From Nymphaea colorata (taxonomy: Eukaryota; Streptophyta; Magnoliopsida; Nymphaeales; Nymphaeaceae), in contig NC_045139.1 of NCBI RefSeq assembly GCF_008831285.2, positions 29,369,206-29,429,205 on the forward strand: a stretch of DNA of 60,000 bases, written 5' to 3'. Positions 53,501-57,842 of this stretch are shown here, piece after piece (position 1 is the first letter of the stretch; every line of letters starts with the position of its first letter). The notes beneath the pieces were generated by a model, which was not told the origin of the DNA, did not search any database, and saw only the letters and a list, made by a program, of their open reading frames with translations. A program made the translations under genes and the position numbers.

Positions 53501-54956
53501 TGGAAGCCCCTTTGAAAGAAGCGGCTCTCGTCGCCTGGGCACAAGTGACACCTCGCCAGGCAGTCTCCAGCAGCTGCGCCCAAAAAAAAAAATTTGCGTT
53601 GGAGCAAATTTTGTGGCAACCGCCTCCCCCTTTGAAAAAAAATTGCCCTATGAGCAAATTTTTTTTTACTGGGGAGGCGACGGCCTGCTCCCCGCGTTGC
53701 ATTCTTCAGTTTTTTTTTGTTATTTTTTTTTAAATTAAGGGCGTCTGATCGAAGAGATTGGACGCTCAGTATTGATTATACCCCTTATGCCAAAAAACTG
53801 GCGTAGGGGGAGATGCTTTGTACATGAATTTTATATGCATCTTTTTTTTTTTACTGGTGGTCTAAATTCAAAACTAGAATTCTGGATTTGTCAATTTATT
53901 ATTTCTTGATACTAGGTTTTCAATCCTGGAGATGATACTGATGTGAAATCCTGGTTGTCGATATGCTTTGAACACTGCAACCATGCATGACAAATTGAGG
54001 TTGCAAGTGAGAAATGAAATTAAGAAATAGATTTCTCAAGTTTCTTAGATTCTAAGCATCATCTAGCTTCTATCCAGTCAAAATTATGTAAAGTTTTTGG
54101 TCCCAATGCTCCTTGGTTTGTTGAATGTTAAATGTTGATCAAGTATCTCTCTTTCAGGGCTTTACAGGTCTGTTACAGTCACCAATTCAAGGAGCTGAGA
54201 GGCATGGTCTTCCTGGAGCATTGTCAGGTAGACAATGTCCTTTCCCTTTTCCTGTTCTCTTCTTTATAATAACAGCTTTAACTGTCAACTTATTTGTTTG
54301 TTCTTTGCTTTGCAGGAATGGTTTCTGGAACTGCTAAACTTATAGCAAGACCAATTGTTAGTGTTCTGGAACTGACTGGGAGAACTGCAATGAGCATTAG
54401 AAACCGGAGTGGCCCTCGCCAAGCAAAACTTGGTCGTGTCCGTGTTCCAAGACCTGTGTCAAGGGAATTGCCTCTGAGGCCATATTCCTTGGAAGAGGCT
54501 GTTGGTATATCAATGCTGATTGAAGCTGATGATGCCAGGTTCAGGGATGAGTTCTTAGTCACCTGTAAGGCCCTGAAGCAGGCAGGAAACTTTGTGATAG
54601 TTACTCGGAGGCTTATGCTAGTTGTGAAATGCTGCAGTTTGACAGCTGTCTCTTCTATCCATAATCCAGAATGGGTTGTTGAACTCGAGATGGATCTATA
54701 TAGTATTGTGCATATTGACACTGAGGGTGAAACCCTAAATATTGTTTCAACCAGGACTGAGACAGCTCAAGGACAGCAAAAGACCTCCCATTTGAAGCGT
54801 TGGAAGCCTCGTTCAATACCACTTGTGCAAAGAAGCATTGAGATGCCAACTGTGGAAGCAGCGCGAGAAGTCTTGCAGATATTGTGGACAGCAATCGATG
54901 GCCAAAAGCATAGAGGTCTCAAAGTACATCTTCTACATAGGAATATGTTGAGATGA
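3187..54956 (+). CDS. VPS13: VPS13-family bridge-like lipid-transfer protein, 37 exons, 5' end outside window
   Basis: Exons seen: 3187-3250, 13393-13494, 13734-13767, 13841-14004, 14112-14239, 15101-15257, 15362-15460, 15598-15699, 16880-16938, 17043-17145, 18563-18742, 18826-18939, 21780-22081, 22181-23757, 23905-25133, 25362-25490, 25562-25717, 26118-26717, 26809-26880, 26981-27412, 27520-27706, 27790-28573, 28907-29023, 33163-33436, 33611-33724, 33811-33891, 37592-37642, 37725-37901, 38213-38529, 40632-41009, 41184-41265, 42169-42315, 51307-51411, 53010-53120, 53206-53310, 54158-54227, 54316-54956. All junctions are AG/GT and phases chain without a break, giving about 3,180 residues. Family hallmarks are NLRRKYVDLYKKKL in exon 1, GWLNWLSLGMLGAGG in exon 4, FDEPGWQWSGG and GFMPYRIDNFS in exon 24, VIGNPMGF in exon 33 and GLLQSPIQGAERHGLPG in exon 36. 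Known family role: rod-like lipid conduits at membrane contact sites. The missing N-terminus (about 300 residues) would give about 3.5 kaa, fitting the Arabidopsis short form SHRUBBY (VPS13S) better than the ~4.2-kaa paralogues; that assignment is inference. Confidence 0.93.
3481..4355. repeat. 437-bp tandem duplication in VPS13 intron 1
   Basis: Copy 1 starts at 3481 and copy 2 at 3918, both with TGGACAAAATTCCAC. They stay aligned with scattered substitutions and small indels to about 3917 and 4355 (GTACATTTTAAGTAT). Both copies contain TGATCTTAACTGATGTCAC and CCTCAGATGGAATTACC. By eye they differ at several percent of positions, so the duplication is not recent. No coding content. Confidence 0.92.
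4704..4989 (+). repeat. 5' LTR of the copia element
   Basis: 286 bp, starting TGTTAAAATATATTG and ending GTTTCTACA. It holds a perfect 10-bp inverted repeat with a 4-bp loop at 4728-4751 (ACCGGGTCCA / TGGACCCGGT) and a likely TATA box, CCTATATATTC, at about 4810-4820. The LTR provides the element's promoter and could add a + strand start inside the VPS13 intron. Confidence 0.95.
4990..5001 (+). promoter_or_regulatory. Copia primer-binding site (initiator tRNA-Met)
   Basis: TGGTATCAGAGC follows the LTR with no gap. It is the standard plant copia site, complementary to the 3' end of initiator tRNA-Met, and primes minus-strand DNA synthesis. Confidence 0.95.
5041..5250 (+). repeat. GC-rich repetitive leader before copia gag
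   Basis: In an AT-rich window this 210-bp leader is made of repeated GCCGTTCCCAGC / CGCCGCCG units separated by T-rich blocks. It lies between the primer-binding site and the gag ATG at 5280 and probably is the packaging/untranslated leader. It contains an open frame of alanine/proline-rich codons, which is a composition effect rather than a gene. Confidence 0.7.
5280..9578 (+). pseudogene. Copia gag-pol polyprotein interrupted by one in-frame TGA
   Basis: About 1,432 codons from ATG 5280 (MADAVIPKIDD) to TAA 9576-9578, the normal copia length. Landmarks: gag with zinc knuckle CSHCNKVGHSVDFC near residue 253; aspartic protease DSGA near 354; GAG-pre-integrase RWHERLGHL; integrase Asp 549, Asp 612 and Glu 648, the last pair with exact D-35-E spacing; RT with YVDD near 1109; RNase H with DADWAG near 1275. 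A TGA at 7158-7160 (codon 627) sits between the second Asp and the Glu of the integrase site. There is no frameshift and the frame resumes at once. The final Cys codon and stop are the first six bases of the 3' LTR. The upstream GTG in the same frame is an unlikely start. Confidence 0.95.
9562..9572 (+). promoter_or_regulatory. Copia polypurine tract
   Basis: TTGAGGGGGAG directly before the 3' LTR, the priming site for plus-strand DNA. It is also coding, overlapping the last codons of pol. Confidence 0.85.
9573..9859 (+). repeat. 3' LTR of the copia element
   Basis: 287 bp, TGTTAAAATATATTG to GTTTCTGCA, followed by the target duplication ACTTT. It differs from the 5' copy by about six substitutions and one extra G. 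One of the changes breaks the perfect inverted repeat of the 5' LTR (TGAACCCGGT here). Confidence 0.95.
9865..13392. other. Rest of VPS13 intron 1: AT-rich, no gene recognised
   Basis: Contains a TG run near 10491-10510, a GGGGTGG-rich patch at about 10417-10450, a hairpin at 11118-11145, short AAACAGATTA-type direct repeats at about 11810-12030, and a poly-T run near 13010-13021. A minus-strand open frame of 123 codons (12525-12896) has no recognisable domain. Exon 2 begins after GTGATTGTAG at 13392. Confidence 0.5.
11118..11145. repeat. Short near-perfect inverted repeat (hairpin)
   Basis: CCTCTTAGTACTT and AAGTGCTAAGAGG pair at 12 of 13 positions around a 2-bp loop. It may be the centre of a small foldback element; no flanking duplication was identified. 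Confidence 0.6.
14240..15100. other. VPS13 intron 5, 861 bp, with an LTR remnant
   Basis: Holds TG/TA microsatellite sequence near 14515-14548, then the copia LTR and primer-binding-site remnant. The acceptor TCTTTTGTAG at 15100 lies about 110 bp after the remnant. Confidence 0.7.
14754..14990 (+). mobile_element. Copia 5' LTR plus primer-binding-site remnant
   Basis: TGTTGTATTT at 14754 to GGCTGTAACA at 14962 looks like a ~209-bp LTR (TG...CA, with TTAGGGTTAG and a CT-rich end). TGGTATCAGAGC follows immediately at 14963-14974, the initiator tRNA-Met site. Nothing recognisable as gag follows, so only the 5' tip of an element is left. The left LTR boundary is approximate. The layout resembles the LTR at 32449-32667. 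Confidence 0.7.
15700..16879. other. VPS13 intron 8, 1,180 bp, AT-rich
   Basis: A/T-homopolymer-rich sequence at 15880-16250 and a (CA)17 run at 16573-16606. No gene or recognisable transposon. A long minus-strand open frame at 16072-16344 is low-complexity Lys/Phe and is not coding. Confidence 0.6.
16573..16606. repeat. (CA)17 microsatellite
   Basis: Perfect CA run inside VPS13 intron 8. Confidence 0.97.
17146..18562. other. VPS13 intron 10, 1,417 bp
   Basis: AT-rich. A moderately GC-richer segment at about 18040-18250 has the look of an old insertion, with no terminal repeats that I could define. No gene seen. The acceptor is CTATTGCAG at 18562. Confidence 0.5.
18940..21779. other. VPS13 intron 12, 2,840 bp
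   Basis: AT-rich with a TA run near 19398-19412, poly-T near 19796-19810 and poly-A near 20089-20101. A CCTAGGCGG-type fragment lies near 20230, with similar TAGGCG sequence near 10070. A segment at about 21040-21360 has possible LTR-like character but no defined ends. Exons 12 and 13 join in phase 0 and in family order, so no coding exon is needed here. Confidence 0.5.
21780..25133 (+). CDS. VPS13: VPS13 exons 13-15: middle repeating beta-groove segment
   Basis: Three exons, 302, 1,577 and 1,229 nt, encode roughly 1,040 residues, the largest uninterrupted coding block in the window. Exon 13 begins VDFHANSMGFRMSASLYRML, the type of short helix-strand unit that repeats along VPS13 grooves. 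Exon 14 begins at 22181 (YVCEMLIQKF) and ends at 23757, where a phase-1 glycine codon is split. Exon 15 runs from 23905 to 25133 (ending LLLSDGR); open frame beyond 25133 is intron read-through. No membrane segment or catalytic motif is visible, as expected for the lipid-channel region. A C2 domain, found in the longer plant paralogues, was not recognised here. Confidence 0.9.
25362..28573 (+). CDS. VPS13: VPS13 exons 16-22: start of adaptor-binding (SHR-BD/VAB) region
   Basis: Seven exons. Exon 16 ends LVNYNNIHK and exon 17 begins VAWEPFVEPWSF, a well conserved plant VPS13 junction. Exon 18 (600 nt) carries APYIIQNDTCLPLLFW, and exon 20 carries RMRWRPLGSDFLWSEAQ and VVKNYLPVALKC. Exon 22 (27790-28573) has PYLLYNCTGLTLVIAD and ends within an arginine codon. 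Repeated 'intact loop plus beta-sandwich' modules with a conserved Asn are typical of the VPS13 adaptor-binding domain, called the SHR-binding domain in plants because SHRUBBY binds the GRAS factor SHORT-ROOT. The exon 16 acceptor could be 25361 or the next AG at 25373; 25361 keeps more of the frame, and both are in phase. Confidence 0.9.
25718..26117. other. VPS13 intron 17, 400 bp
   Basis: AT-rich spacer; nothing recognised. Donor GTATTT at 25718, acceptor GCTATGCAG at 26117. Confidence 0.7.
28574..28906. other. VPS13 intron 22, 333 bp
   Basis: AT-rich spacer splitting an arginine codon (CG|A). Strong donor GTAAGT at 28574 and acceptor CCTGTAG at 28906. Nothing else seen. Confidence 0.75.
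28907..38529 (+). CDS. VPS13: VPS13 exons 23-29: rest of SHR-BD and following beta region
   Basis: Exons 23-26 are the best conserved part. Exon 23 is RYVISNSCNKDLYYKQKG (first Arg split across intron 22). Exon 24 has ELLVSIRFDEPGWQWSGG, VRVEVQNADVSI and GFMPYRIDNFS. Exon 25 has IVHPYTSCSYAWDEP. Exon 26 is 81 nt (VPGECFIGAYNIDIV). Exon 27 is only 51 nt (NPERTFFLSVHAEGAVK). Exon 28 has VSIPFIGISLIDSTPQ and exon 29 has ELIFASARELKIEML. Introns 23 and 26 are the two long ones here and both are swollen by transposons, but the coding frame is unaffected on either side. Confidence 0.92.
29317..31536 (-). pseudogene. Decayed copia gag-protease-integrase reading frames
   Basis: Fragments in order on the minus strand. 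Gag: 31536-31270 (ends LYKLQQGDMSLP) and 31209-30598, with zinc knuckle CTYCGKMGHLVDRC at about 30924-30884. A protease DSGA motif (MIDSGASRHF) lies near 30600-30575, where the frame is broken. 30377-29928 carries WHLRLGHPSLLKLRHI and C-x2-C of the integrase zinc region, then LLHVDVWGP and VIVDDYS. 29815-29480 carries the QQNGVAQE integrase Glu region. 29559-29317 carries the post-core part. The breaks are frameshifts and stops; no single frame spans the protein. Confidence 0.9.
29725..29798. repeat. 37-bp perfect tandem duplication inside the dead copia element
   Basis: Units 29725-29761 and 29762-29798, both beginning CAACCCCATTTTGTTGAGAC, are identical. The duplication falls in the integrase region just upstream of the QNGVA motif and shifts the frame (37 is not a multiple of 3). 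Identity implies it arose late, after the element was already inserted. Confidence 0.95.
32437..32448 (-). promoter_or_regulatory. Primer-binding site of the antisense copia element
   Basis: GCTCTGATACCA on the + strand is TGGTATCAGAGC on the minus strand, adjoining the LTR end at 32449 with no gap. Confidence 0.9.
32449..32667 (-). repeat. 5' LTR of the antisense copia element
   Basis: 219 bp; on the minus strand it starts TGTTGAATAACATTAATG and ends GATCTCTCGTAACA (TG...CA). It contains AATTCTCATTTAACATG and a CT-rich end. Only this LTR remains. Confidence 0.85.
35173..35194. repeat. (AT)n microsatellite inside the hAT-like element
   Basis: AT run of about 11 units, at the same relative place as the TA/CA tract in the related elements at 1-180 and 45890. 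Confidence 0.95.
35313..35612 (-). CDS. 99-aa ORF inside the hAT-like element, function unknown
   Basis: ATG at 35612 to TGA at 35313: begins MADKGKEILPPTG, acidic and Ser/Thr-rich, ends NLHDATEENQES. No membrane segment, zinc finger or recognised domain. It lies in the 5'-to-3' sense of a GC-rich head further along the minus strand, preceded by a good acceptor-like TTTGCTAG. It could be the N-terminal piece of the element's transposase or a captured host fragment; the sequence alone does not decide. Whether it is expressed is unknown. Confidence 0.35.
   Translation of the reverse strand: MADKGKEILPPTGSGNVESSSGSVNTATVEKDNPSQPLHVVKEIVATCSSGSSKYWDVNPEDIDKELEGEHDLHAFNMDLTEPVAPSNLHDATEENQES
35825..35890. 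repeat. Tandem duplication within the hAT-like element
   Basis: ATTCTAAGACAGTGAAGAAT occurs twice in a row, at about 35825 and 35858, each followed by GAAAAGG. The period is about 33 bp. A second small repeat, CCCTCTCGGGTAGAGA, occurs at about 36035 and 36070. Confidence 0.8.
37902..38212. other. VPS13 intron 28, 311 bp, with (GT)n
   Basis: AT-rich spacer with a TG run at 38082-38107 and a short AC run near 38042-38053. Nothing else recognised. Confidence 0.8.
38530..40631. other. VPS13 intron 29, 2,102 bp
   Basis: Very AT-rich. Two loosely similar segments share TGTCGATGTTTTTGT, near 39270 and 40050. A palindromic compound microsatellite lies at 39796-39847. No coding or transposon termini recognised. 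Confidence 0.55.
39796..39847. repeat. Self-complementary (AC)n(AT)n(GT)n microsatellite
   Basis: An AC run, then an AT core, then a GT run of similar length, so the whole ~52-bp tract is an inverted repeat able to form a long hairpin. Confidence 0.95.
40632..54956 (+). CDS. VPS13: VPS13 exons 30-37: C-terminal ATG2_C/VPS13_C region to stop
   Basis: Exon 30 carries PIGAPWQQIFLLARRQRKIY. Exon 32 carries RQLTILHHLASWEAIQDIVI. After the 9-kb intron 32, exon 33 has FWSAGVIGNPMGFVRNVGLG. Exon 34 has TTQFSRAARK, exon 35 has GVVAFAFDE and exon 36 has GFTGLLQSPIQGAERHGLPG. The last exon (54316-54956) has RVRVPRPVSRELPLRPYSLE and ends HLLHRNMLR followed by TGA at 54954-54956. In the family these amphipathic helices and the terminal PH-like fold direct VPS13 to membranes such as lipid droplets, mitochondria or Golgi. 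Partner membranes in this plant cannot be inferred. Confidence 0.92.
41266..42168. other. VPS13 intron 31, 903 bp, with a GGGC-type repeat fragment
   Basis: At about 41720-41775 lies CCTGGGCATCCGGCCGGCC followed by CCTGAGCCCGAGCTCTG, then an AT-only tract with a TA run near 41808-41823. This looks like one end of a plant repeat with GGGCCCGAGC-type subterminal sequence; the other end was not found. Confidence 0.5.
42730..42760. repeat. (TC)15 microsatellite
   Basis: Perfect TC run in intron 32. Confidence 0.97.
43272..43366. repeat. Dispersed repeat, copy A
   Basis: Shares TTAATCATCAA.AAATGCTT, a central TTTACA..GGGA.TCAT and GAGGGCTGAGCTAGCC with copy B at 46901-46995, in the same orientation and spacing. 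Probably LTR sequence from one retrotransposon family (copy B adjoins the gypsy integrase fragment), but LTR ends could not be placed. Confidence 0.75.
43444..43474. repeat. (TG)n microsatellite
   Basis: Uninterrupted TG run of about 15 units in intron 32. Confidence 0.97.
44471..44515. repeat. (TA)n(CA)n compound microsatellite
   Basis: TA run to about 44491 continuing as a CA run to 44515. Confidence 0.96.
45170..46870 (-). pseudogene. Decayed Ty3/gypsy integrase to post-integrase fragment
   Basis: On the minus strand, 46854-46525 begins RDGLFVTKKRHMF and runs LRQELFNDCHDTVWASQPG, SFLEPFHVLENSWKFISMDF: the gypsy integrase zinc region and first catalytic Asp. It continues to about 46385 with KECPTEKMGEMFIKHIGKY, then a stop, then MGKFWHKDF. 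After the inserted MITE, frames at about 45840-45720 carry LISANQKN, VKLLDIAQFCYNM, which is the post-core integrase. 45480-45430 carries FRKGDYVMVKFYL, the usual GDLVLVK stretch, and 45366-45172 is a 64-codon open piece near the place of a chromodomain. Stops and frameshifts are many, and the SDRD motif reads SNRR. No LTR pair was found. Confidence 0.82.
45890..46359 (+). mobile_element. 470-bp MITE of the CTATG-ended hAT-like family, inside the gypsy remnant
   Basis: Left end CTATGTCACATGGGTGTGGG; right end read inward CTAAGTCACACAAATGCGCC. Flanks CAAACAAC (45882-45889) and CGAACAAC (46360-46367) match at 7 of 8. The element sits between two pieces of gypsy integrase that are contiguous in the family, so its borders are supported independently. 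Interior: GGTGCAGG block, TA/CA microsatellite and a purine-rich run; no coding capacity. Confidence 0.82.
46901..46995. repeat. Dispersed repeat, copy B
   Basis: Partner of 43272-43366: GACTTTATTAATCATCAATA to GAGGGCTGAGCTAGCC. It lies directly before (in minus sense) the gypsy integrase fragment. Confidence 0.75.
47538..49960 (-). pseudogene. hAT transposase (DUF659/hATC type) with two premature stops
   Basis: Minus-strand exons about 49960-48196, 48097-47893 and 47808-47538 with GT/AG borders. Exon 1 starts MAMVRKGEEHLAGTSKDASP (the tail of a BED-finger-like region; the finger itself was not found), then an acidic stretch, then DUF659: SIMSDGWTDTRSRTLVNFL and FITDNAANYRAAG, with SPCATHCVNLMLQD. 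A TGA at 48460-48458 interrupts it just before MIDKRWTGQLHQPLHAAAYY, which continues in the same frame. Exon 2 is the dimerisation domain (CSASGCERNWSVFQHIHSKK). Exon 3 is acidic, with a TAA at 47636-47634 before the final TGA. The first ATG used here may not be the original start. Confidence 0.9.
50326..50498. repeat. Palindrome-rich subterminal region of the hAT element
   Basis: More than ten GTATC/GATAC pentamers in about 170 bp, including the perfect 14-bp palindrome GTATCGTACGATAC at 50327-50340 and 50469-50482. The opposite end (47155-47222) holds CGTATCGTA repeats. Such arrays are the usual transposase-binding sites of hAT elements. Confidence 0.85.
51412..53009. other. VPS13 intron 33, 1,598 bp, with a 122-bp tandem repeat
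   Basis: AT-rich. Two segments around 52120-52170 and 52330-52385 share the sense/antisense pair GGTGGCTGCCAGCTAAACAA / GAGCCGACAGCCACC, suggesting a small foldback element with ATTATAAGCACCAAG in its middle. The tandem repeat lies near the 3' end. No gene seen. Confidence 0.55.
52695..52939. repeat. 122-bp tandem duplication just upstream of VPS13 exon 34
   Basis: Copies at 52695-52816 and 52817-52939 share ATTTTCAATA.CCTCATGATTTC, GCATTGTATTGATTATTGAA and TTTTCAAAAAGTGCC, with about ten differences. The second copy ends about 70 bp before the exon 34 acceptor, so it includes part of the intron's branch-point region. Confidence 0.88.
53311..54157. other. VPS13 intron 35, 847 bp, with a GC-rich insert
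   Basis: About 53345-53830 is GC-richer than its surroundings and carries A- and T-homopolymers. ACCGCCTCCCC (about 53618) and GGGGAGGCGACGG (about 53671) form an inverted repeat, as do short GCCCCTTTGAAAG-like segments. It looks like a non-autonomous insertion, but terminal repeats and a target duplication were not established. Confidence 0.45.
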
Positions 54957-55130
54957 TGGGAACTGGGAGTGCTTTGCTGTAATATATGCAAGCCTCTGGC
55001 ATACTGTAGATGCTGCAATTTTGTACGAAGGTTCCTTGTAAAAATTGTTTTTCTTGTTCATTTTGTCGCCCTTGTAATTATGAACCTGTCTATTTGTAAT
55101 ATAAAAATTCTTTTAGGCTTGTCTCCTTCT
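54957..55130 (+). other. Probable VPS13 3' untranslated region
   Basis: Directly after TGA 54954-54956. TTGTAATATAAAAATTC at about 55095-55111 is a plausible plant poly(A) signal region (near-upstream AATATAAA-like element). The end point is approximate. Confidence 0.4.
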
Positions 55131-57132
55131 CGAACATACAGCACAATTCTTTTTCTTTATTTTCAGTTTCTTCTCTCAGGGCAAGCAAAATTTCCCATGT
55201 TAGTTCCTAAGTACAGGAAATGAGTTCAACTACATCCCAGCCTCGACAACAGTAACATGACTATATTCTGGTCTGTGCTTTCTATTTTTGGCTCCTTGAT
55301 TTCCAAGCAGGGAAACAAGCTCTAATTCTGTTGTAAAAGATTTTTTGACCTTATCTCAGCCCTGCCATTATGTTGCTTGGGTTTTTTTTTTTTTTTGGGT
55401 TTGTCCTCCAGACTTCTTGTTGGGGCTGACGCCTGTAATGGAAAAAGTGGTTGTATGACCATAGTTGTCCAATTTTATCTTGTTGTACCAAGCAGCAATG
55501 TCATCCCTGTACAATATTTTCCCGAAATATCCATGGCTCTGGAAAAGCATGTTTACCTTGTCGACCTAGAATTTGGATCTCCGGTAAATGGGAAGAGGAA
55601 GCCTGCACTGGTAGTTTGTTCCAAGTAGTAAAACCCAGACCACTTGGGTAAGAGACAAAACCAGACTCATTAATTTTTTTTTTTTTTTTTTGGCAATCTA
55701 TTATAGATGTGTTCTTAAGTGCGATTTGGTTTGAATTAACCTTTTTTTTTTCAGAAAGAAATACATATTTTTTTTTAAATGGCTTGACCTAAAGCATGAT
55801 TTATATTAGATTAGTGTTCATAAATTTCACATTTTATTTAAAACTTTTTAACACGAATTTTGAAAGGTCTAGTTTTTTATTTTTTACCCAAGCAGTCTAG
55901 TATCTACCAATCGAAGCAGCCTACGTAGCAAGTAGTCGAACCGCACACAAATCTCTATTCATAAAAGCTTTTGAGCGTGAGGAGTTTTAAGAACTTAAAT
56001 CCAATTGTTGACTTGGTCATAGTCTTTCTGATGAAAGGTGTTAAGATAGCTGTAGTAAATGTTTTTACTTGGTTAGACAAAAACTTGTCTGAAATTCTAA
56101 AATACTATGACTATTTTAATAAGGGATAAAAACCAGACCTCTCGTATTCACGTTAAAAAGTGTTTAAAACAAAATGTGAATAGTCTATTGTGTTTATAAA
56201 CAATAATTTAATATAAATCATATTTTAGCTCAAGTCATTTTATAAAAAAAAATTGAATTTTCTACCATAAAATTTTGATGTTGAAAGAGCCGTTCATTTT
56301 TCTTTTATCATCAAAAAAATATTATTTAAATAAGAAAACAACTAAACGGTATGCTTTACTTGTTAGGGCATCTCTACAAAGCAAAAGCTAATGCCTCATC
56401 TTCCCATTGGAAATTGTGTCCGAGATGCTGCAAATCACCTGGTCGGATATCCTTTTTTTATTCTGAAATACTTTTCTCTCGCGGGGTGAAAGTCTTTCCC
56501 TCTTAGTCTCCAAATTGAACTCATAAATGATCAAACAGTGACGTTTTTTGTCCTTATTCCGCCACAGATAAGAATTGAAAATGATGTCTTGTTTATCCAA
56601 TAAAGAGCGTAGGTGGGTTTGGACCCTTTCCCCGCTCTCTCACAAAAAAACTTGGAGCAATTGGGCCTGTTTAATTTATGGCATAGCTTCCCAGACTTTG
56701 GGATAAAGTGAGTTCAAATATCTAGAAATACTTATTATATTAGGGGTTTGTGGCGACTTCTTGAACTAGCAACGGCTAGGCCGGTAGTTACTAGTTCAAA
56801 TGTCAAGAGCGTTGGCCCTGCTTGACAATTTTACGCTTTCCGTGACCGACCGAGTCTGTCACTTAAGATGGTCGGTCACTTAAGATGGTTTCTCCAAAGC
56901 AAAATGAAAACGGACTAAGTATGAGACCGATCGTTGCAACCAATGTGATCTTTTTAAATATTTCATTATTTTCAGCATTCTCATGATAGCATTTATGCGA
57001 GGAATCTTAATGGGGAATTGGTTTTATGAAAAGCATTTGATTTATCTTTTATAAGATAAAACAACAAGTTAACAAATCTCATTAACCCCATTGACTTTAT
57101 GAGAGGTTGATATCGGGAGTACCTTTCTACCA

Positions 57133-57198
<66 letters not shown>

Positions 57199-57477
57199 CA
57201 CGAACCTTTATTATGCTTCAAAATTTTTATTTTTTAAATTAAATTGGCTACGGATCACCATTTTTTTATCGTTTTCTTTATGTCGCCAACTTCCTCCAAT
57301 TGGTTTTTCTCTCTCTTTTTTTTTTTATGTTTTAAATTTTGTGTTGTTAGAATGCTGTACACGATGGGTATTGGCGTCTTACGATGATTACTAACGCACC
57401 TTTTTTTTATTTTAAGTCAAATTAAAATATTTTTATATTATCTTTTATAACAAAAAAAAAATAGTGGCCTAATTTTC
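55131..57477. other. Intergenic AT-rich stretch
   Basis: Poly-T runs near 55381-55394, 55674-55691 and 55743-55753. A small direct repeat, CACTTAAGATGGT, lies near 56861 and 56877. A TA microsatellite lies at 57137-57196. No open frame of convincing coding character on either strand, and no transposon ends recognised. Confidence 0.6.
57137..57196. repeat. (AT)30 microsatellite
   Basis: Perfect AT run of about 60 bp, the longest in the window, in the intergenic region. Confidence 0.97.
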
Positions 57478-57822
57478 GAGGGCCGGCGGAAGGGAAGGGA
57501 CAAGTCAAACCGGGAGGGCGCCAGTAGCACCTGGGCGAGCAAGACGCGTGGTTGGCTCGAGACCCGCGAAGTCCGCGCGAGTGGCCGTGGCCCACCTTTA
57601 GGGGAGGGCCACCCGCCGGCAATCCGCGCGGCGCGCCAGGCGCGTGCCTCGCACGTGCCGATCGCCTTCCCCACCTCTCCCCTCTACCCACTTTCTAGAT
57701 CGTCCTGTTGGCCGCCACACGCGCGTATCATTCCCCTTCCCCACTCTTACATCTTCCCCTTCTCCCCCTCTTCAGTCTTCCCTCCTCCTTCCTTTCCATT
57801 CCTCTTCACGTTCTGCAGATCG
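57478..57822 (+). promoter_or_regulatory. GC-rich promoter and pyrimidine-rich 5' leader of a second gene
   Basis: An abrupt change from AT-rich to GC-rich DNA at about 57478, with many CpG steps. A G-box core CACGTG lies at 57652-57657. From about 57661 it turns into CT-rich sequence (CTTCCCCTTCTCCCCCTCTTC), typical of plant 5' leaders, running up to the ATG at 57823. No clear TATA box was found. Transcription to the right is inferred. Confidence 0.55.
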
Positions 57823-57842
57823 ATGGATCAAGGCGCCAGAAG
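57823..57842 (+). CDS. Possible first coding exon of a second gene, partial
   Basis: ATGGATCAAGGCGCCAGAAG followed by GTTGGT as a possible donor; reads MDQGAR plus two bases. The frame stays open to 58035 if unspliced, but that extension is Phe/Leu/Val-rich and looks like intron. A candidate later exon at 59226-59295 does not join in phase, so either another exon lies between or this ATG is in a leader. Product unknown; most of the gene is beyond the window. Confidence 0.35.
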
